Part shown: one piece after another, positions 54,029 to 62,285 of the stretch
Position numbering within the stretch: the stretch's first letter is position 1
Layout of the letters: each line of letters starts with the position of its first letter
NCBI RefSeq assembly: GCF_035967765.1
Contig: NZ_JAYWIT010000025.1
DNA: 64,000 nucleotides
Source: Conexibacter stalactiti
GTDB lineage: Bacteria; Actinomycetota; Thermoleophilia; Solirubrobacterales; Solirubrobacteraceae
Direction: 5' to 3' (one strand)
Translations under genes and position numbers: made by a program
Notes under the pieces: generated by a model
The model's input: only the letters and a program-made list of their open reading frames with translations
Databases searched by the model: none
What the model was told of the DNA's origin: nothing

Positions 54029-55548
54029 CTCAGCCCGTACAGCGGAGTGAGCTTGGCCCGCAGGTAGTCGGCGAACGGCTGCACGGCGATCGGGCCGCCG
54101 ACGATCCGCTGCACCAGCTCCTTCGGCGGCAGCTTGCGGCCGTATCTGTGCAGGTGGTCGCCGAGCCACGCGCGCAGCGCGCTGCCGTCGCCGGCGGCGA
54201 GCTGCTCGTCGAGCTGCGGCAGGTCGGCCCGCGCCCGCTGCCACAGCTGCGCGGCGATCAGGTTGCCGAGCGCGTAGGTCGAGAAGTAGCCGATCTCGCC
54301 AGCCGACCAGTGGACGTCCTGCAGCACGCCGCTGGCGTCGTCGGGGACGTCGATCCCGAGGTACTGCTTCATGCGCGCGTTCCACGCCTCCGGCAGCTCG
54401 GCGAGGTCGAGCGTGCCGGCGATCATCTCGCGCTCCAGCTCGAAGCGCAGGATGATGTGGAGCCCGTAGGTCGCCTCGTCGGCCTCGACGCGGATCAGCG
54501 ACGGCTGCACCTTGTTCACCGCGCGGTAGTAGCTCTCCGCGTCGATCGCGCCGAACTGCTCCGGGAAGACCCGCTGCAGCTCGCCGTGGAGGAAGCCCGC
54601 GAACGGGCGGCCGCGGCCGACGACGTTCTCCCACAGGCGGCTCTGCGACTCGTGCAGGCCGAGCGAGGCGCCGCTCGCCAGCGGCGTGCGCGCGAGCTGC
54701 GGCGCGACGCCGGCCTCGTAGAGGCCGTGGCCCATCTCGTGGATGCCACCGTAGAGCGCCATCCCGATGTAGCTCGGGTCGTAGCGCGTCGTCAGGCGCA
54801 CGTCGGTCGGGCCGAAGCTGGCCGCGAAGGGATGCTCGGCCTCGTCGAGGCGCCAGCCGTCGGGCGACCAGCCGAGCCGCTCCAGCACGCCGCGCACCAG
54901 GACGGCCTGGCGCGCGGGCTCGAAGCTGCCGTGCAGCGGCGCGTTGTCGACCGCGTCGGACTTCTCCGCGATCTGCGCGATCAGCGGCACCAGCTGCGCG
55001 CGCAGCTCGCTGAAGAGGGTGGCGACCTCGGCCGTCTTCATCCCCTCCTCGTAGTCGTCGAGCAGCACGTCGTAGGGGTCGTCGTGCCCCTCGTCGTCGA
55101 ACAGCTCGACGTACTGCCGCTTCAGCTCGACGTTGCGCCGCAGGAACGGCAGGAAGGAGGCGAAGTCCGATCTCTCGCGCGCCTGTACCCACGCCTGGTG
55201 GCCGAGCGCGCCGGCGCGCGCCATCTCGACGGCCAGCTCGGCGGGGACGCGCTTGGACTTCTCGTAGTCACGCCGCGCGACGCGGATCAGCGCGGCGTCG
55301 TCGGAGTCCGGGTCGGCCTGGCGCAGCGCCTCCTCCTCGCCCTCCAGCGCATGCAGCAGCCTGCCGATCGCGTCGTCGGTGAAGCGCTCGTGGACGATGC
55401 CCGAGAGCGTGCCGAGCTGCTCGGCGCGCAGCGGGTTGGCCCGCTCCGGCATCATCGTCTGCTGGTCCCAGCCGAGCAGGCCGGCGGCGCTGCTGAGGTC
55501 GCTGATCTCCGCGAGCCGCTGACGCAGCTCATCCAGGGCCTGGCTCAT
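54025..55548 (-). CDS. M32-family metallocarboxypeptidase (Taq carboxypeptidase type)
   Basis: A 507-residue thermostable-carboxypeptidase-like enzyme removing C-terminal residues from peptides in the cytoplasm. The zinc site GGIHEMGHGLYEAG (His270, Glu271, His274) and the downstream Glu in GLHESQSRLWENVVGRG are intact. The N-terminal AAGLLGWDQQTMMP and the DPSYIGMALYGG and FELEREMI segments match the family. Length is standard. GGAG-like site before the ATG. Convergent with AidB, divergent from the site-2 protease. Confidence 0.94.
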   Translation of the reverse strand: MSQALDELRQRLAEISDLSSAAGLLGWDQQTMMPERANPLRAEQLGTLSGIVHERFTDDAIGRLLHALEGEEEALRQADPDSDDAALIRVARRDYEKSKRVPAELAVEMARAGALGHQAWVQARERSDFASFLPFLRRNVELKRQYVELFDDEGHDDPYDVLLDDYEEGMKTAEVATLFSELRAQLVPLIAQIAEKSDAVDNAPLHGSFEPARQAVLVRGVLERLGWSPDGWRLDEAEHPFAASFGPTDVRLTTRYDPSYIGMALYGGIHEMGHGLYEAGVAPQLARTPLASGASLGLHESQSRLWENVVGRGRPFAGFLHGELQRVFPEQFGAIDAESYYRAVNKVQPSLIRVEADEATYGLHIILRFELEREMIAGTLDLAELPEAWNARMKQYLGIDVPDDASGVLQDVHWSAGEIGYFSTYALGNLIAAQLWQRARADLPQLDEQLAAGDGSALRAWLGDHLHRYGRKLPPKELVQRIVGGPIAVQPFADYLRAKLTPLYGLS

Positions 55549-55593
55549 CGGACTCCTTCGGTTCGAAACTCGGCGCTGTGCGACCATTCCAGC

Positions 55594-56766
55594 ATGTTCG
55601 GTCGTTCCGGATCGATTCAGCTGGCACGGATCTTCGGGATTCGCGTCGGGGTCGACTTCAGCTGGTTCGTCGTGCTGTTCGTCGTGATCTTCTGGCTCTC
55701 GGACGAGTTCCAGCGTTCGCTCGGCGGCAGCGACACGGAGGCGTACGCGACCGCGGTCGTCAGCGCGCTGCTGCTGTTCGCCTCCGTGATCGTGCACGAG
55801 CTGGGCCACGCGCTGACGGCGCGCCGCCACGGCATCGAGGTCGCCGGCATCACGCTCTCGCCGCTCGGCGGCTTCGCGCTGATGAACCGCGAGAGCCGCA
55901 CGCCGAAGGAGGAGCTGCAGGTCGCCGGCGCCGGCCCGCTGGCGACCTTCGCGATCCTCGTGCTGTGCGCGCTGATCGGCCTTGCCGCCTACGGCCCGAG
56001 CGAGTTCGCGGACGCCGCGACGCTGCGCGACTCGCTGCCGACGACGCCGGTCTCGCTGACGCTCGGCTGGCTGGCGACGATGAACGCGATCGTGCTCGTC
56101 TTCAACCTGATCCCCGCGTACCCGCTCGACGGCGGGCGGCTCGCGCGCGGGCTCGTGTGGAAGCTGACCGGTGACCGCGAGCGCGGCTCGCGCGCGGCGG
56201 CGCGGCTGGGCCAGGGCTTCGGGATCCTGCTGATGGGCCTCGGCCTGTGGGCGCTGGTCGCGTTCGATCCGTTCATCGGGATCTGGGCGCTGCTGGTCGG
56301 CTTCATGATCAGCGGCTCGGCGCGCGCGCTGCTGGCGCAGACGGTCTTCACCGCGCAGCTGGAGGACGTGCGCGTCGCCGACATCATGGACGAGCAGCCG
56401 GTGAGCGTCCCGCAGGAGCTGACCGCCGACCGCGCGCTCGACGAGTTCTTCCTGCGCTACCGCTGGCCGTGGTTCCCCGTCGTCGACGCCGCCGGCCGCT
56501 TCGTCGGCGTGCTGCGCGAGGACGGCGCGCGCGAGGCGGTCGAGGGCGGCCGCCCGGTGCAACCGGTCGTCGAGCTGATGGATCGCGATGAGGGCGAGCG
56601 CTGGCGAATCGACGAGGACCAGTCGCTGCGTGCCCTGCTGGAGGCCGACGGGCTGCGCTCGCTGGGCGCGATCATGGCCGTCGACCGGGCGGGCGTGCTG
56701 CGCGGCGTCGTGACAGTGGGCCGCTTGCGCCGCGCGGTCCAGGCAGCGATCGCGACGCGTCCATAG
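55594..56766 (+). CDS. Site-2-protease (M50) with CBS domain
   Basis: A 390-residue intramembrane zinc protease. ASVIVHELGHALTARRHG (His68, Glu69, His72) and NLIPAYPLDGGR (Asp179) are the catalytic motifs, with about six membrane segments. Residues 245-390 form a CBS pair (VADIMDEQPVSVPQELTADRA, WFPVVDAAGRFVGVL) that could bind an adenine nucleotide. This is the SpoIVFB-like class III S2P. Substrate unknown; S2Ps often cleave anti-sigma factors or pro-sigma factors. Confidence 0.93.
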   Translation: MFGRSGSIQLARIFGIRVGVDFSWFVVLFVVIFWLSDEFQRSLGGSDTEAYATAVVSALLLFASVIVHELGHALTARRHGIEVAGITLSPLGGFALMNRESRTPKEELQVAGAGPLATFAILVLCALIGLAAYGPSEFADAATLRDSLPTTPVSLTLGWLATMNAIVLVFNLIPAYPLDGGRLARGLVWKLTGDRERGSRAAARLGQGFGILLMGLGLWALVAFDPFIGIWALLVGFMISGSARALLAQTVFTAQLEDVRVADIMDEQPVSVPQELTADRALDEFFLRYRWPWFPVVDAAGRFVGVLREDGAREAVEGGRPVQPVVELMDRDEGERWRIDEDQSLRALLEADGLRSLGAIMAVDRAGVLRGVVTVGRLRRAVQAAIATRP

Positions 56767-56874
56767 GCGCCCGCGCGTAGCGTCGTCGCCGAGCGGGCGG
56801 GTGCCAGCCGGCGCCGCGCGTCCGCGCGCCGACTTCCGGTGCAGTGCTAGTAGCAATTGGCACCAATCTGGGCA

Positions 56875-56880
56875 TACGCT
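56875..56880 (+). promoter_or_regulatory. Candidate -10 box of the second sdh operon
   Basis: TACGCT, 9 nt before the ATG at 56890. Confidence 0.4.
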
Positions 56881-56889
56881 GCTTCAGCG

Positions 56890-58584
56890 ATGCCAAGAAC
56901 CGACGTGCTGATCATCGGCGCCGGCCTCGCCGGCCAGCGCGCGGCCCTTGCCGCGGCGAGCGCGGGCGCGTCGGTCGCGATCCTCTCGAAGGTCCATCCC
57001 GTGCGCTCGCACTCGGTCGCCGCCGCCGGCGGCATCAACGCCGCGCTCAATCCCGGCGACACCTGGGAGTCGCACGCCTACGACACCGTCAAGGGCTCCG
57101 ACTACCTCGGCGACCAGGACGCGATCGAGATCATGTGCCGGGCGGCGCCCGACGAGATCCTCTGGCTCGAGCACGCCGGCGTCACCTTCCACCGCGGCGA
57201 CGGCGGCGTGCTCGGCACGCGCGCCTTCGGCGGCGCCTCCGCCGCGCGCACCTTCTACGTCGCCGACATCACCGGTCAGGCGATCCTGCACGTGCTCTAC
57301 GAGCAGCTGATGCGCCACCACGCCCAGGTCGACCGCTACGAGGAGTGGTTCACGACGCAGCTGCTGCGCGACGACGACGGCCGTTGCAGCGGCGCGATCG
57401 CGCGCGACATCCGCAGCGGCCACCTCGACGCGTTCGACGCGAAGGCGGTGATCCTCGCCTCCGGCGGCGCCGGCCAGGTCTTCAAGCCGACGACCAACGC
57501 GCTGATCTGCACCGGCGACGGGATCGCGCAGGCGTACCGCATCGGCGCGCCGCTGATGGACATGGAGATGGTCCAGTACCACCCGACGACGCTCGCCGAG
57601 AACGGCTTCCTGATCACCGAGGGAGCGCGCGGCGAGGGCGCCCAGCTGTTCAACGCGCGCGGCGAGCGGTTCATGGAGAGATACGCGCCGAACAAGCTGG
57701 AGCTGGCCTCGCGCGACGTCGTCTCGCGCGCTGAGCAGACCGAGATCGACGAGGGCCGCGGCTTCCCCGACGGCACGATCGCGCTCGACATCACGAAGGT
57801 GCCGCGCAAGCGGACGCTGGAGGCGCTGCGCGAGATCGTCAACATCGGCCGCGACTTCGCCGGCGTCGACATCACGCGCGAGCCGATCCACATCAAGCCC
57901 GGCATGCACTACATGATGGGCGGCGTCCAGACCGACGTGCACGGCCGCACCGGCGTGCCGGGCCTCTATGCCGCCGGCGAGGTCGCCTGCGTCTCGGTCC
58001 ACGGCGGCAACCGGCTCGGGGCCAACTCGCTGCTCGACACGCTGATCTTCGGCCGCCGCGCGGGCGAGCACGCCGCCGAGCACGCGCTCGGCCGCGCGCA
58101 CCCGCACGCGCCTGCCGCGCTGCTGCGCGACGCGCAAGCCGAGATCGACGCCGTGATCGCGCGCGAGCCGGCGCCGGGCGCGCGCCGGCTGTCGCAGATC
58201 AAGGACGAACTGGGCACGACGATGAACAGATACGTCGCGGTCTATCGCGACGCCGCGGGGCTCGCGAGCGCGCTGGGGGTCGTGCGGCGACTGCAGGAGG
58301 AGGCGCCGCGCGCCGCGATCGACGACAAGGGCGCGATCTTCAACCAGGACGTGCTCGCCGCCTTCGAGCTCAGCTACATGCTCGACGTCGCCGAGGCGAT
58401 CGTGATCGCCGCGCAGCAGCGACGCGAGTCGCGCGGGGCGCAGTTCCGCACCGACTTCCCCAGCCGCGACGACACCCGCTGGCTGCACCACATCACCGTC
58501 TCGCGCAACGGGCAGGCCGAGCCGGCGATCGGGACGGCACCGGTCACGATCACCCATTGGGAACCGCAGGAGAGGACCTACTGA
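56890..58584 (+). CDS. Succinate dehydrogenase/fumarate reductase flavoprotein (SdhE-type system)
   Basis: A 564-residue second SdhA/FrdA. FAD loop VLIIGAGLAGQRAALAAASAG, flavin-linkage region RSHSVAAAGGINAALNPGD, substrate-site MEMVQYHPTTLAENG and GMHYMMGGVQTD, and HGGNRLGANSLLDTL near the C-terminus. It differs clearly from the sdhA at 32-34 kb and is closer in type to E. coli/archaeal forms. Its stop overlaps the next start by one base (TGATG). First gene of an A-B-E operon without a haem b membrane anchor. Confidence 0.93.
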   Translation: MPRTDVLIIGAGLAGQRAALAAASAGASVAILSKVHPVRSHSVAAAGGINAALNPGDTWESHAYDTVKGSDYLGDQDAIEIMCRAAPDEILWLEHAGVTFHRGDGGVLGTRAFGGASAARTFYVADITGQAILHVLYEQLMRHHAQVDRYEEWFTTQLLRDDDGRCSGAIARDIRSGHLDAFDAKAVILASGGAGQVFKPTTNALICTGDGIAQAYRIGAPLMDMEMVQYHPTTLAENGFLITEGARGEGAQLFNARGERFMERYAPNKLELASRDVVSRAEQTEIDEGRGFPDGTIALDITKVPRKRTLEALREIVNIGRDFAGVDITREPIHIKPGMHYMMGGVQTDVHGRTGVPGLYAAGEVACVSVHGGNRLGANSLLDTLIFGRRAGEHAAEHALGRAHPHAPAALLRDAQAEIDAVIAREPAPGARRLSQIKDELGTTMNRYVAVYRDAAGLASALGVVRRLQEEAPRAAIDDKGAIFNQDVLAAFELSYMLDVAEAIVIAAQQRRESRGAQFRTDFPSRDDTRWLHHITVSRNGQAEPAIGTAPVTITHWEPQERTY

Positions 58585-59624
58585 TGGCCGAGTACACGCT
58601 CAGACTGCGGCGCTACGACCCCAACCGGCACGAGCCGCCGTATTGGCAGCGGTTCGCGGTGCAGCTCGATCCGCACCGCTCGGTGCTCGAGGCGATCCTG
58701 ACCGCGAGAGGCGAGCAGGACGGCTCGATCGGAATCCGCTGCTCCTGCCGCGCGGCGATCTGCGGCTCCTGCGGGGTGCGCGTCAACGGCAGAGCGGCGC
58801 TCGCCTGCAACACCCACCTCGATCGCGCCGCCGCCACGGGCCTGCACCCGGACGGCCGCACGATCACGGTCGAGCCGATGGGCAACATGCCGGTCATCAA
58901 GGACCTGATCGTCGACATGGACGCCGTCCACTGGAAGAAGATCCGCCGCGTCACGCCATGGTTGCTGAACAAGCAGCCGGTGCCCGAGCGCGAGTACCTC
59001 GTCGAGCACGCCGCGATGGTCGACGTGACGCAGACGATGGCGTGCATCCAGTGCGGCGCCTGCGTCTCGGACTGCCTGTCGTTGGAGGTCGACCCGGAGT
59101 TCGTCGGGCCGGCCGCCTCCGCGAAGGCGTACCGTTTCGTCGGCGACCCGCGCGACGCCGAGCAGGACGAGCGGCTGCGCGACCTCGCCGAGGACGAGCA
59201 CGGGATCTACGACTGCACCCACTGCTTCGCGTGCATCGACGCCTGCCCGAAGGGGGTCGCGCCGATGAGCCAGATCATGCGGCTGCGGCGGATGGCCGGC
59301 GTCGAGCACCAGATCGTCGACCGCAACAACGGCGAGCGCCATGAGGAGGCGTTCACGACGCTCGTGCACGACTACGGGCTGCTGCACGAGGCCGAGCTGC
59401 TGCCGCGCTCCTACGGCGGCAACTCGTGGTTCGGCAAGTTCCACCCGGCCGCGGCGCTCGAGCTGGTCGAGTCGCTGCCGGCGATCGCGAAGGCGGTCGC
59501 GCACGGCAAGGTCAAGCCGCGTCAGGCGCTGCTCGGGCACAGACTGCCGAGAAGAGACCTCGCGGCGGTGCAGACGATCTTCGACGTGGTCGAGGGCAGA
59601 GCGCGCGAGGAGATGACGCGATGA
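58584..59624 (+). CDS. Succinate dehydrogenase/fumarate reductase iron-sulfur subunit, extended (SdhE-type)
   Basis: A 346-residue iron-sulfur protein. The 2Fe-2S site is CSCRAAICGSCGVRVNG with ALAC, then two Cys clusters CIQCGACVSDCLSLEV and CTHCFACIDACPKG. About 100 further residues follow that are absent in ordinary SdhB, ending near REEMTR. It should carry electrons from the flavoprotein to the CCG-domain subunit downstream. ATGA overlap with the next gene. Confidence 0.9.
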   Translation: MAEYTLRLRRYDPNRHEPPYWQRFAVQLDPHRSVLEAILTARGEQDGSIGIRCSCRAAICGSCGVRVNGRAALACNTHLDRAAATGLHPDGRTITVEPMGNMPVIKDLIVDMDAVHWKKIRRVTPWLLNKQPVPEREYLVEHAAMVDVTQTMACIQCGACVSDCLSLEVDPEFVGPAASAKAYRFVGDPRDAEQDERLRDLAEDEHGIYDCTHCFACIDACPKGVAPMSQIMRLRRMAGVEHQIVDRNNGERHEEAFTTLVHDYGLLHEAELLPRSYGGNSWFGKFHPAAALELVESLPAIAKAVAHGKVKPRQALLGHRLPRRDLAAVQTIFDVVEGRAREEMTR

Positions 59625-60529
59625 AGGTCGCCTACTGGCCGGGATGCGTCAGTCGCGGCTTCACGCCCGAGCTGCACGGCTCGATGGCGGCGGTCGCGCC
59701 GCTGCTCGGCATCGAGCTGGTGCCGCTGGACCGCGCCTCCTGCTGCGGCGCCGGCGTGATCGCCGAGCACAACCCCGAGCTGGCCGACACGCTCAACGCG
59801 CGCACCTTCGCGCTCGCGCAGCAGGTCGAGGGCGCGTCGCTGATGATGAACATCTGCTCGACCTGCCAGGGCGCCCAGAGCGAGTGCCAGGAGCGGCTCG
59901 ACGGCGACGACGACTACCGCGCCCGCGTCAACGCGACGCTCGCCAGATCGGACCCCGGGCTCAGCTACGAGGCCGGGCTGACGAACAAGAACCTCCTGTG
60001 GCTGCTGGTCGAGGAGATCGGCCTGGAGGAGCTGAAGCGGCGAGTCGTGCGCCCGCTCACGAATCTGCGCGTCGGCCCCTTCTACGGCTGCTACATCGTG
60101 CGGCCGCACGACCGTCTCGCGATCGACGACGAGCACCCGCGCGACCGCTACCTGCAGTGGGTGATCGAGGCGCTCGGCGGGACCGTGATCGACTACGCCG
60201 GCACGTACAAGTGCTGCGGCTTCCCGATCGTGACGATGAACAAGAAGGCGTCGCTGAAGCAGGCCGGAACCCACCTCGCCGACGCGATGGACGCCGAGGC
60301 CGACTGTCTCGTCGTGCCCTGCCCGCTCTGTCACCTCAACCTCGACCTGCAGCAGCCGCTGGCCGCGCGCGTCGTCGACCGGCCGCTGTCGATGCCGGTC
60401 CTGCACCTGCCGCAGCTGCTCGGGCTGGCGCTCGGACTGGAGCCGAAGCAGCTCTCGTTGAGCAAGCACGTCGTGAAGCCGACGGCCGTGATCGACTGGG
60501 CCGGAGCGGTCGTCGGGGCGCCGGCGTAG
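59621..60529 (+). CDS. CCG-domain subunit (SdhE/HdrB-like)
   Basis: A 302-residue protein with two cysteine-rich CCG domains: domain 1 VAYWPGCVSRG, SCCGAGV, CSTCQGAQSEC; domain 2 FYGCYIVRP, KCCGFPIV, CPLCHLNLD. This is the heterodisulfide-reductase-B-like subunit that replaces membrane haem subunits in SdhE-type succinate:quinone reductases and in thiol:fumarate reductases. No membrane span; it probably sits on the membrane through an amphipathic region. A perfect hairpin terminator follows. Confidence 0.9.
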   Translation: MKVAYWPGCVSRGFTPELHGSMAAVAPLLGIELVPLDRASCCGAGVIAEHNPELADTLNARTFALAQQVEGASLMMNICSTCQGAQSECQERLDGDDDYRARVNATLARSDPGLSYEAGLTNKNLLWLLVEEIGLEELKRRVVRPLTNLRVGPFYGCYIVRPHDRLAIDDEHPRDRYLQWVIEALGGTVIDYAGTYKCCGFPIVTMNKKASLKQAGTHLADAMDAEADCLVVPCPLCHLNLDLQQPLAARVVDRPLSMPVLHLPQLLGLALGLEPKQLSLSKHVVKPTAVIDWAGAVVGAPA

Positions 60530-60537
60530 AGCGCGCG

Positions 60538-60567
60538 GCCGGTCCGCGCGGGGGAACGCGGACCGGC
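60538..60567 (+). terminator. Hairpin terminator of the second sdh operon
   Basis: GCCGGTCCGCG, 8-nt loop, CGCGGACCGGC: a perfect 11-bp stem 8 nt past the stop. A second small palindrome GGCGCT-TG-AGCGCC lies at 60571-60584. Confidence 0.75.
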
Positions 60568-60587
60568 GTTGGCGCTTGAGCGCCCCG

Positions 60588-60871
60588 GGCCGTGCGGAAT
60601 CGCGACGCAACGGCCAGGGACCTTCAACCCCGTGTCTGCGAGTCGGAGCCAGCCTCCCGGAAGGCTCCTTCCTCTCGGCCAGTACCCCTGCCGCGTGTCC
60701 ATGGGGAAGAAGTTGATGGAATCCTCGCCGATCGCCGGGGCGCTGTCGTCCCCTCGGCGGGGTGATCTTCGGGGGATCGCGCGGGGGATCGACGGGTGAG
60801 GCGACGGGGTAGACAGGGGTGAGGCCGACCTCCCCCTTCCCACACTCCGACAAGTAGAGTTGAGACCGCCG
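60588..60871 (+). other. Structured non-coding region upstream of the LuxR-type gene
   Basis: About 285 bp without a supported gene. Visible pairings include GGCCGT/ACGGCC (60588-60593 with 60610-60615), AGCCT/AGGCT around 60651-60665, and CAGGG (near 60615) with CCCTG (near 60686) that could close a multi-branched fold. It does not match a riboswitch class I can recognise. A TAGAGT box (60855-60860) 11 nt before the ATG is a candidate promoter. Confidence 0.4.
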
Positions 60872-61492
60872 ATGTCGCTCCGCTCCCCCGTCAGCGTGCT
60901 GATCGCCCGCTTCGAAGATCTCGTCGGACGCGGCCTGCGCGCGCTGATCGACGAGGACCCGAACCTCGCCGTCGTCTCCCACGACGTCCCGCACGAGCGG
61001 ATCACGACCGAGGTCGACGCGCTGCGGCCGCAGGTCGCGCTGCTGAACTTCGGCTCGCTCGGCAGCCCGATAGAGGTGCGCGAGCTGGCCGGCAGCCACC
61101 CCGCGACGCGCCTGATCGTGCTCGCCAACCGGCCCTCGCCGGCGGAGTGCAACCAGATGCTGGCGTTCGGCGCGACCGCCTGCCTCTCGAAGGAGACGCA
61201 GGCGCGCGACGTGCTGAGCGCGATCCATCTCGCCTCGCGCGGCCTGCACGTGCTGCCGCGCTCGGCGGCGGCGCCCGCCGACGGCGCGCGCCCTGTCGGC
61301 CCGCAGCTGCTGACCCCGCGCGAGGCCGACGTGCTCGAGCAGCTCCAGCGCGGCCGCTCCAACGGCGAGATCGCGGCCGAGCTGCACGTCGGCGTCGAGA
61401 CCGTCCGCACGCACGCGCGCAACATCTACCGCAAGCTGGGCGTGCGCTCGCGCCGCGACCTCGCGCGAATCGGCGACCCGGCGGCGCCCTGA
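60872..61492 (+). CDS. NarL/FixJ-type regulator with atypical receiver
   Basis: A 206-residue two-domain regulator. The C-terminal LuxR HTH is intact (LTPREADVLEQLQRGRSNGEIAAEL, split motif; VGVETVRTHARNIYRKLGVRSR). The N-terminal receiver keeps the fold and Lys107 (CLSKET), but the phospho-acceptor Asp is Asn59 (VALLNFGS) and the acidic pair at the end of strand 1 is missing (LIARFED). It should not be phosphorylated in the usual way and may be controlled by ligand, dimerisation or level. No histidine kinase is adjacent. Confidence 0.88.
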   Translation: MSLRSPVSVLIARFEDLVGRGLRALIDEDPNLAVVSHDVPHERITTEVDALRPQVALLNFGSLGSPIEVRELAGSHPATRLIVLANRPSPAECNQMLAFGATACLSKETQARDVLSAIHLASRGLHVLPRSAAAPADGARPVGPQLLTPREADVLEQLQRGRSNGEIAAELHVGVETVRTHARNIYRKLGVRSRRDLARIGDPAAP

Positions 61493-61502
61493 GCGGCGGC
61501 CG

Positions 61503-62258
61503 TCAGCCGCGCAGGCGTCCCAGCAGGCCGCGGCGGCGACGCAGCTGGACATGCTCGGGCAGCAGCTCGCCGGCCAGCAGCTGCGCGGGGTGCTCGTCGC
61601 ACAGCAGGTGGACGTGATCGCCGAGGCCGAACGTCTCCAGCGGCCGGCGCAGCCCCGGCGGGCGGCGCTCGGCATCGTGCGAGTCGGACGCGAAGGTGTG
61701 GACGAGACCGGCGTCGAGCAGCCGCAGCGCGAACCGCTGCACCGTTCTGCCGAACTGGCCCGAGAGGCCGCCCGCCGTCAGCTGCGTGCGCACGCCGGCC
61801 CCCACCAGCCGCTCGACGATCGCCGGGTCGCGCTGCAGCATCGGCGACCGCTCGGGATGGGCGAGCAGGATCTCGAAGCCGCGTCCGCGCAGCGCCGCGA
61901 CGCCGGGCTCCAGCGGCGCTATCGGCGTCAGCGGCGCCTCCAGCAGCAGCCAGCGGCCGCCGTCGAGCGTCAGGCCGACCAGCTCGTCGTCGGGGAGGTC
62001 CAGCGCCCAGCCGAGGTCGAGCTCCGCGCCGCCGACGACCTCCAGCGCGATCTGCGCAGTGCCGAGCGCGTGGCGCATCTCGACCACGCCGCGCGCGACC
62101 GTCGCGGCGGCGGTCGGGAAGCGCGCCGTCGCGTGCGGCGTCAGCGCGACCGTGCGCACGCCCGCGGCGGCCTGCGCCTGCGCCAGGCGTAGAGATCCGC
62201 CGAGGTCGGCCGGCCCGTCGTCGAGCGCGGGCAGCAGATGACAGTGGAGGTCGATCAA
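61503..62258 (-). CDS. CpsB/CapC-type PHP tyrosine phosphatase
   Basis: A 251-residue PHP-domain protein with MIDLHCHLLPALDDGP (metal His and Asp), VALTPHATARF, VVGGAELDLG, ILLAHPERSPML and FASDSHDAERRPPG. This is the Mn-dependent YwqE/CpsB group that dephosphorylates bacterial tyrosine kinases controlling capsule or exopolysaccharide. No kinase gene is visible here, but glycosyltransferases lie at the other end of the window. Start is a TTG, the only start codon next to the conserved motif. It follows asd after 27 bp. Confidence 0.9.
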   Translation of the reverse strand: MIDLHCHLLPALDDGPADLGGSLRLAQAQAAAGVRTVALTPHATARFPTAAATVARGVVEMRHALGTAQIALEVVGGAELDLGWALDLPDDELVGLTLDGGRWLLLEAPLTPIAPLEPGVAALRGRGFEILLAHPERSPMLQRDPAIVERLVGAGVRTQLTAGGLSGQFGRTVQRFALRLLDAGLVHTFASDSHDAERRPPGLRRPLETFGLGDHVHLLCDEHPAQLLAGELLPEHVQLRRRRGLLGRLRG

Positions 62259-62285
62259 GCTGCGTCGCTGCCGCTGCGCAGCCGC

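Noticed and set aside
54148..55593. Long N-terminal extension of the site-2 protease frame to 54148
   Set aside because: It would run antisense through the M32 carboxypeptidase; the conserved S2P N-terminus begins at 55594.
60588..60710. Known riboswitch (cobalamin, glycine, c-di-GMP or TPP) before the LuxR gene
   Set aside because: Neither strand shows the core motifs of these classes; kept only as an unclassified structured region.
60569..60799. 76-codon plus-strand frame upstream of the LuxR gene
   Set aside because: No conserved-looking segments, Pro/Arg/Gly-rich, no ribosome-binding site; the DNA looks like structured non-coding sequence.
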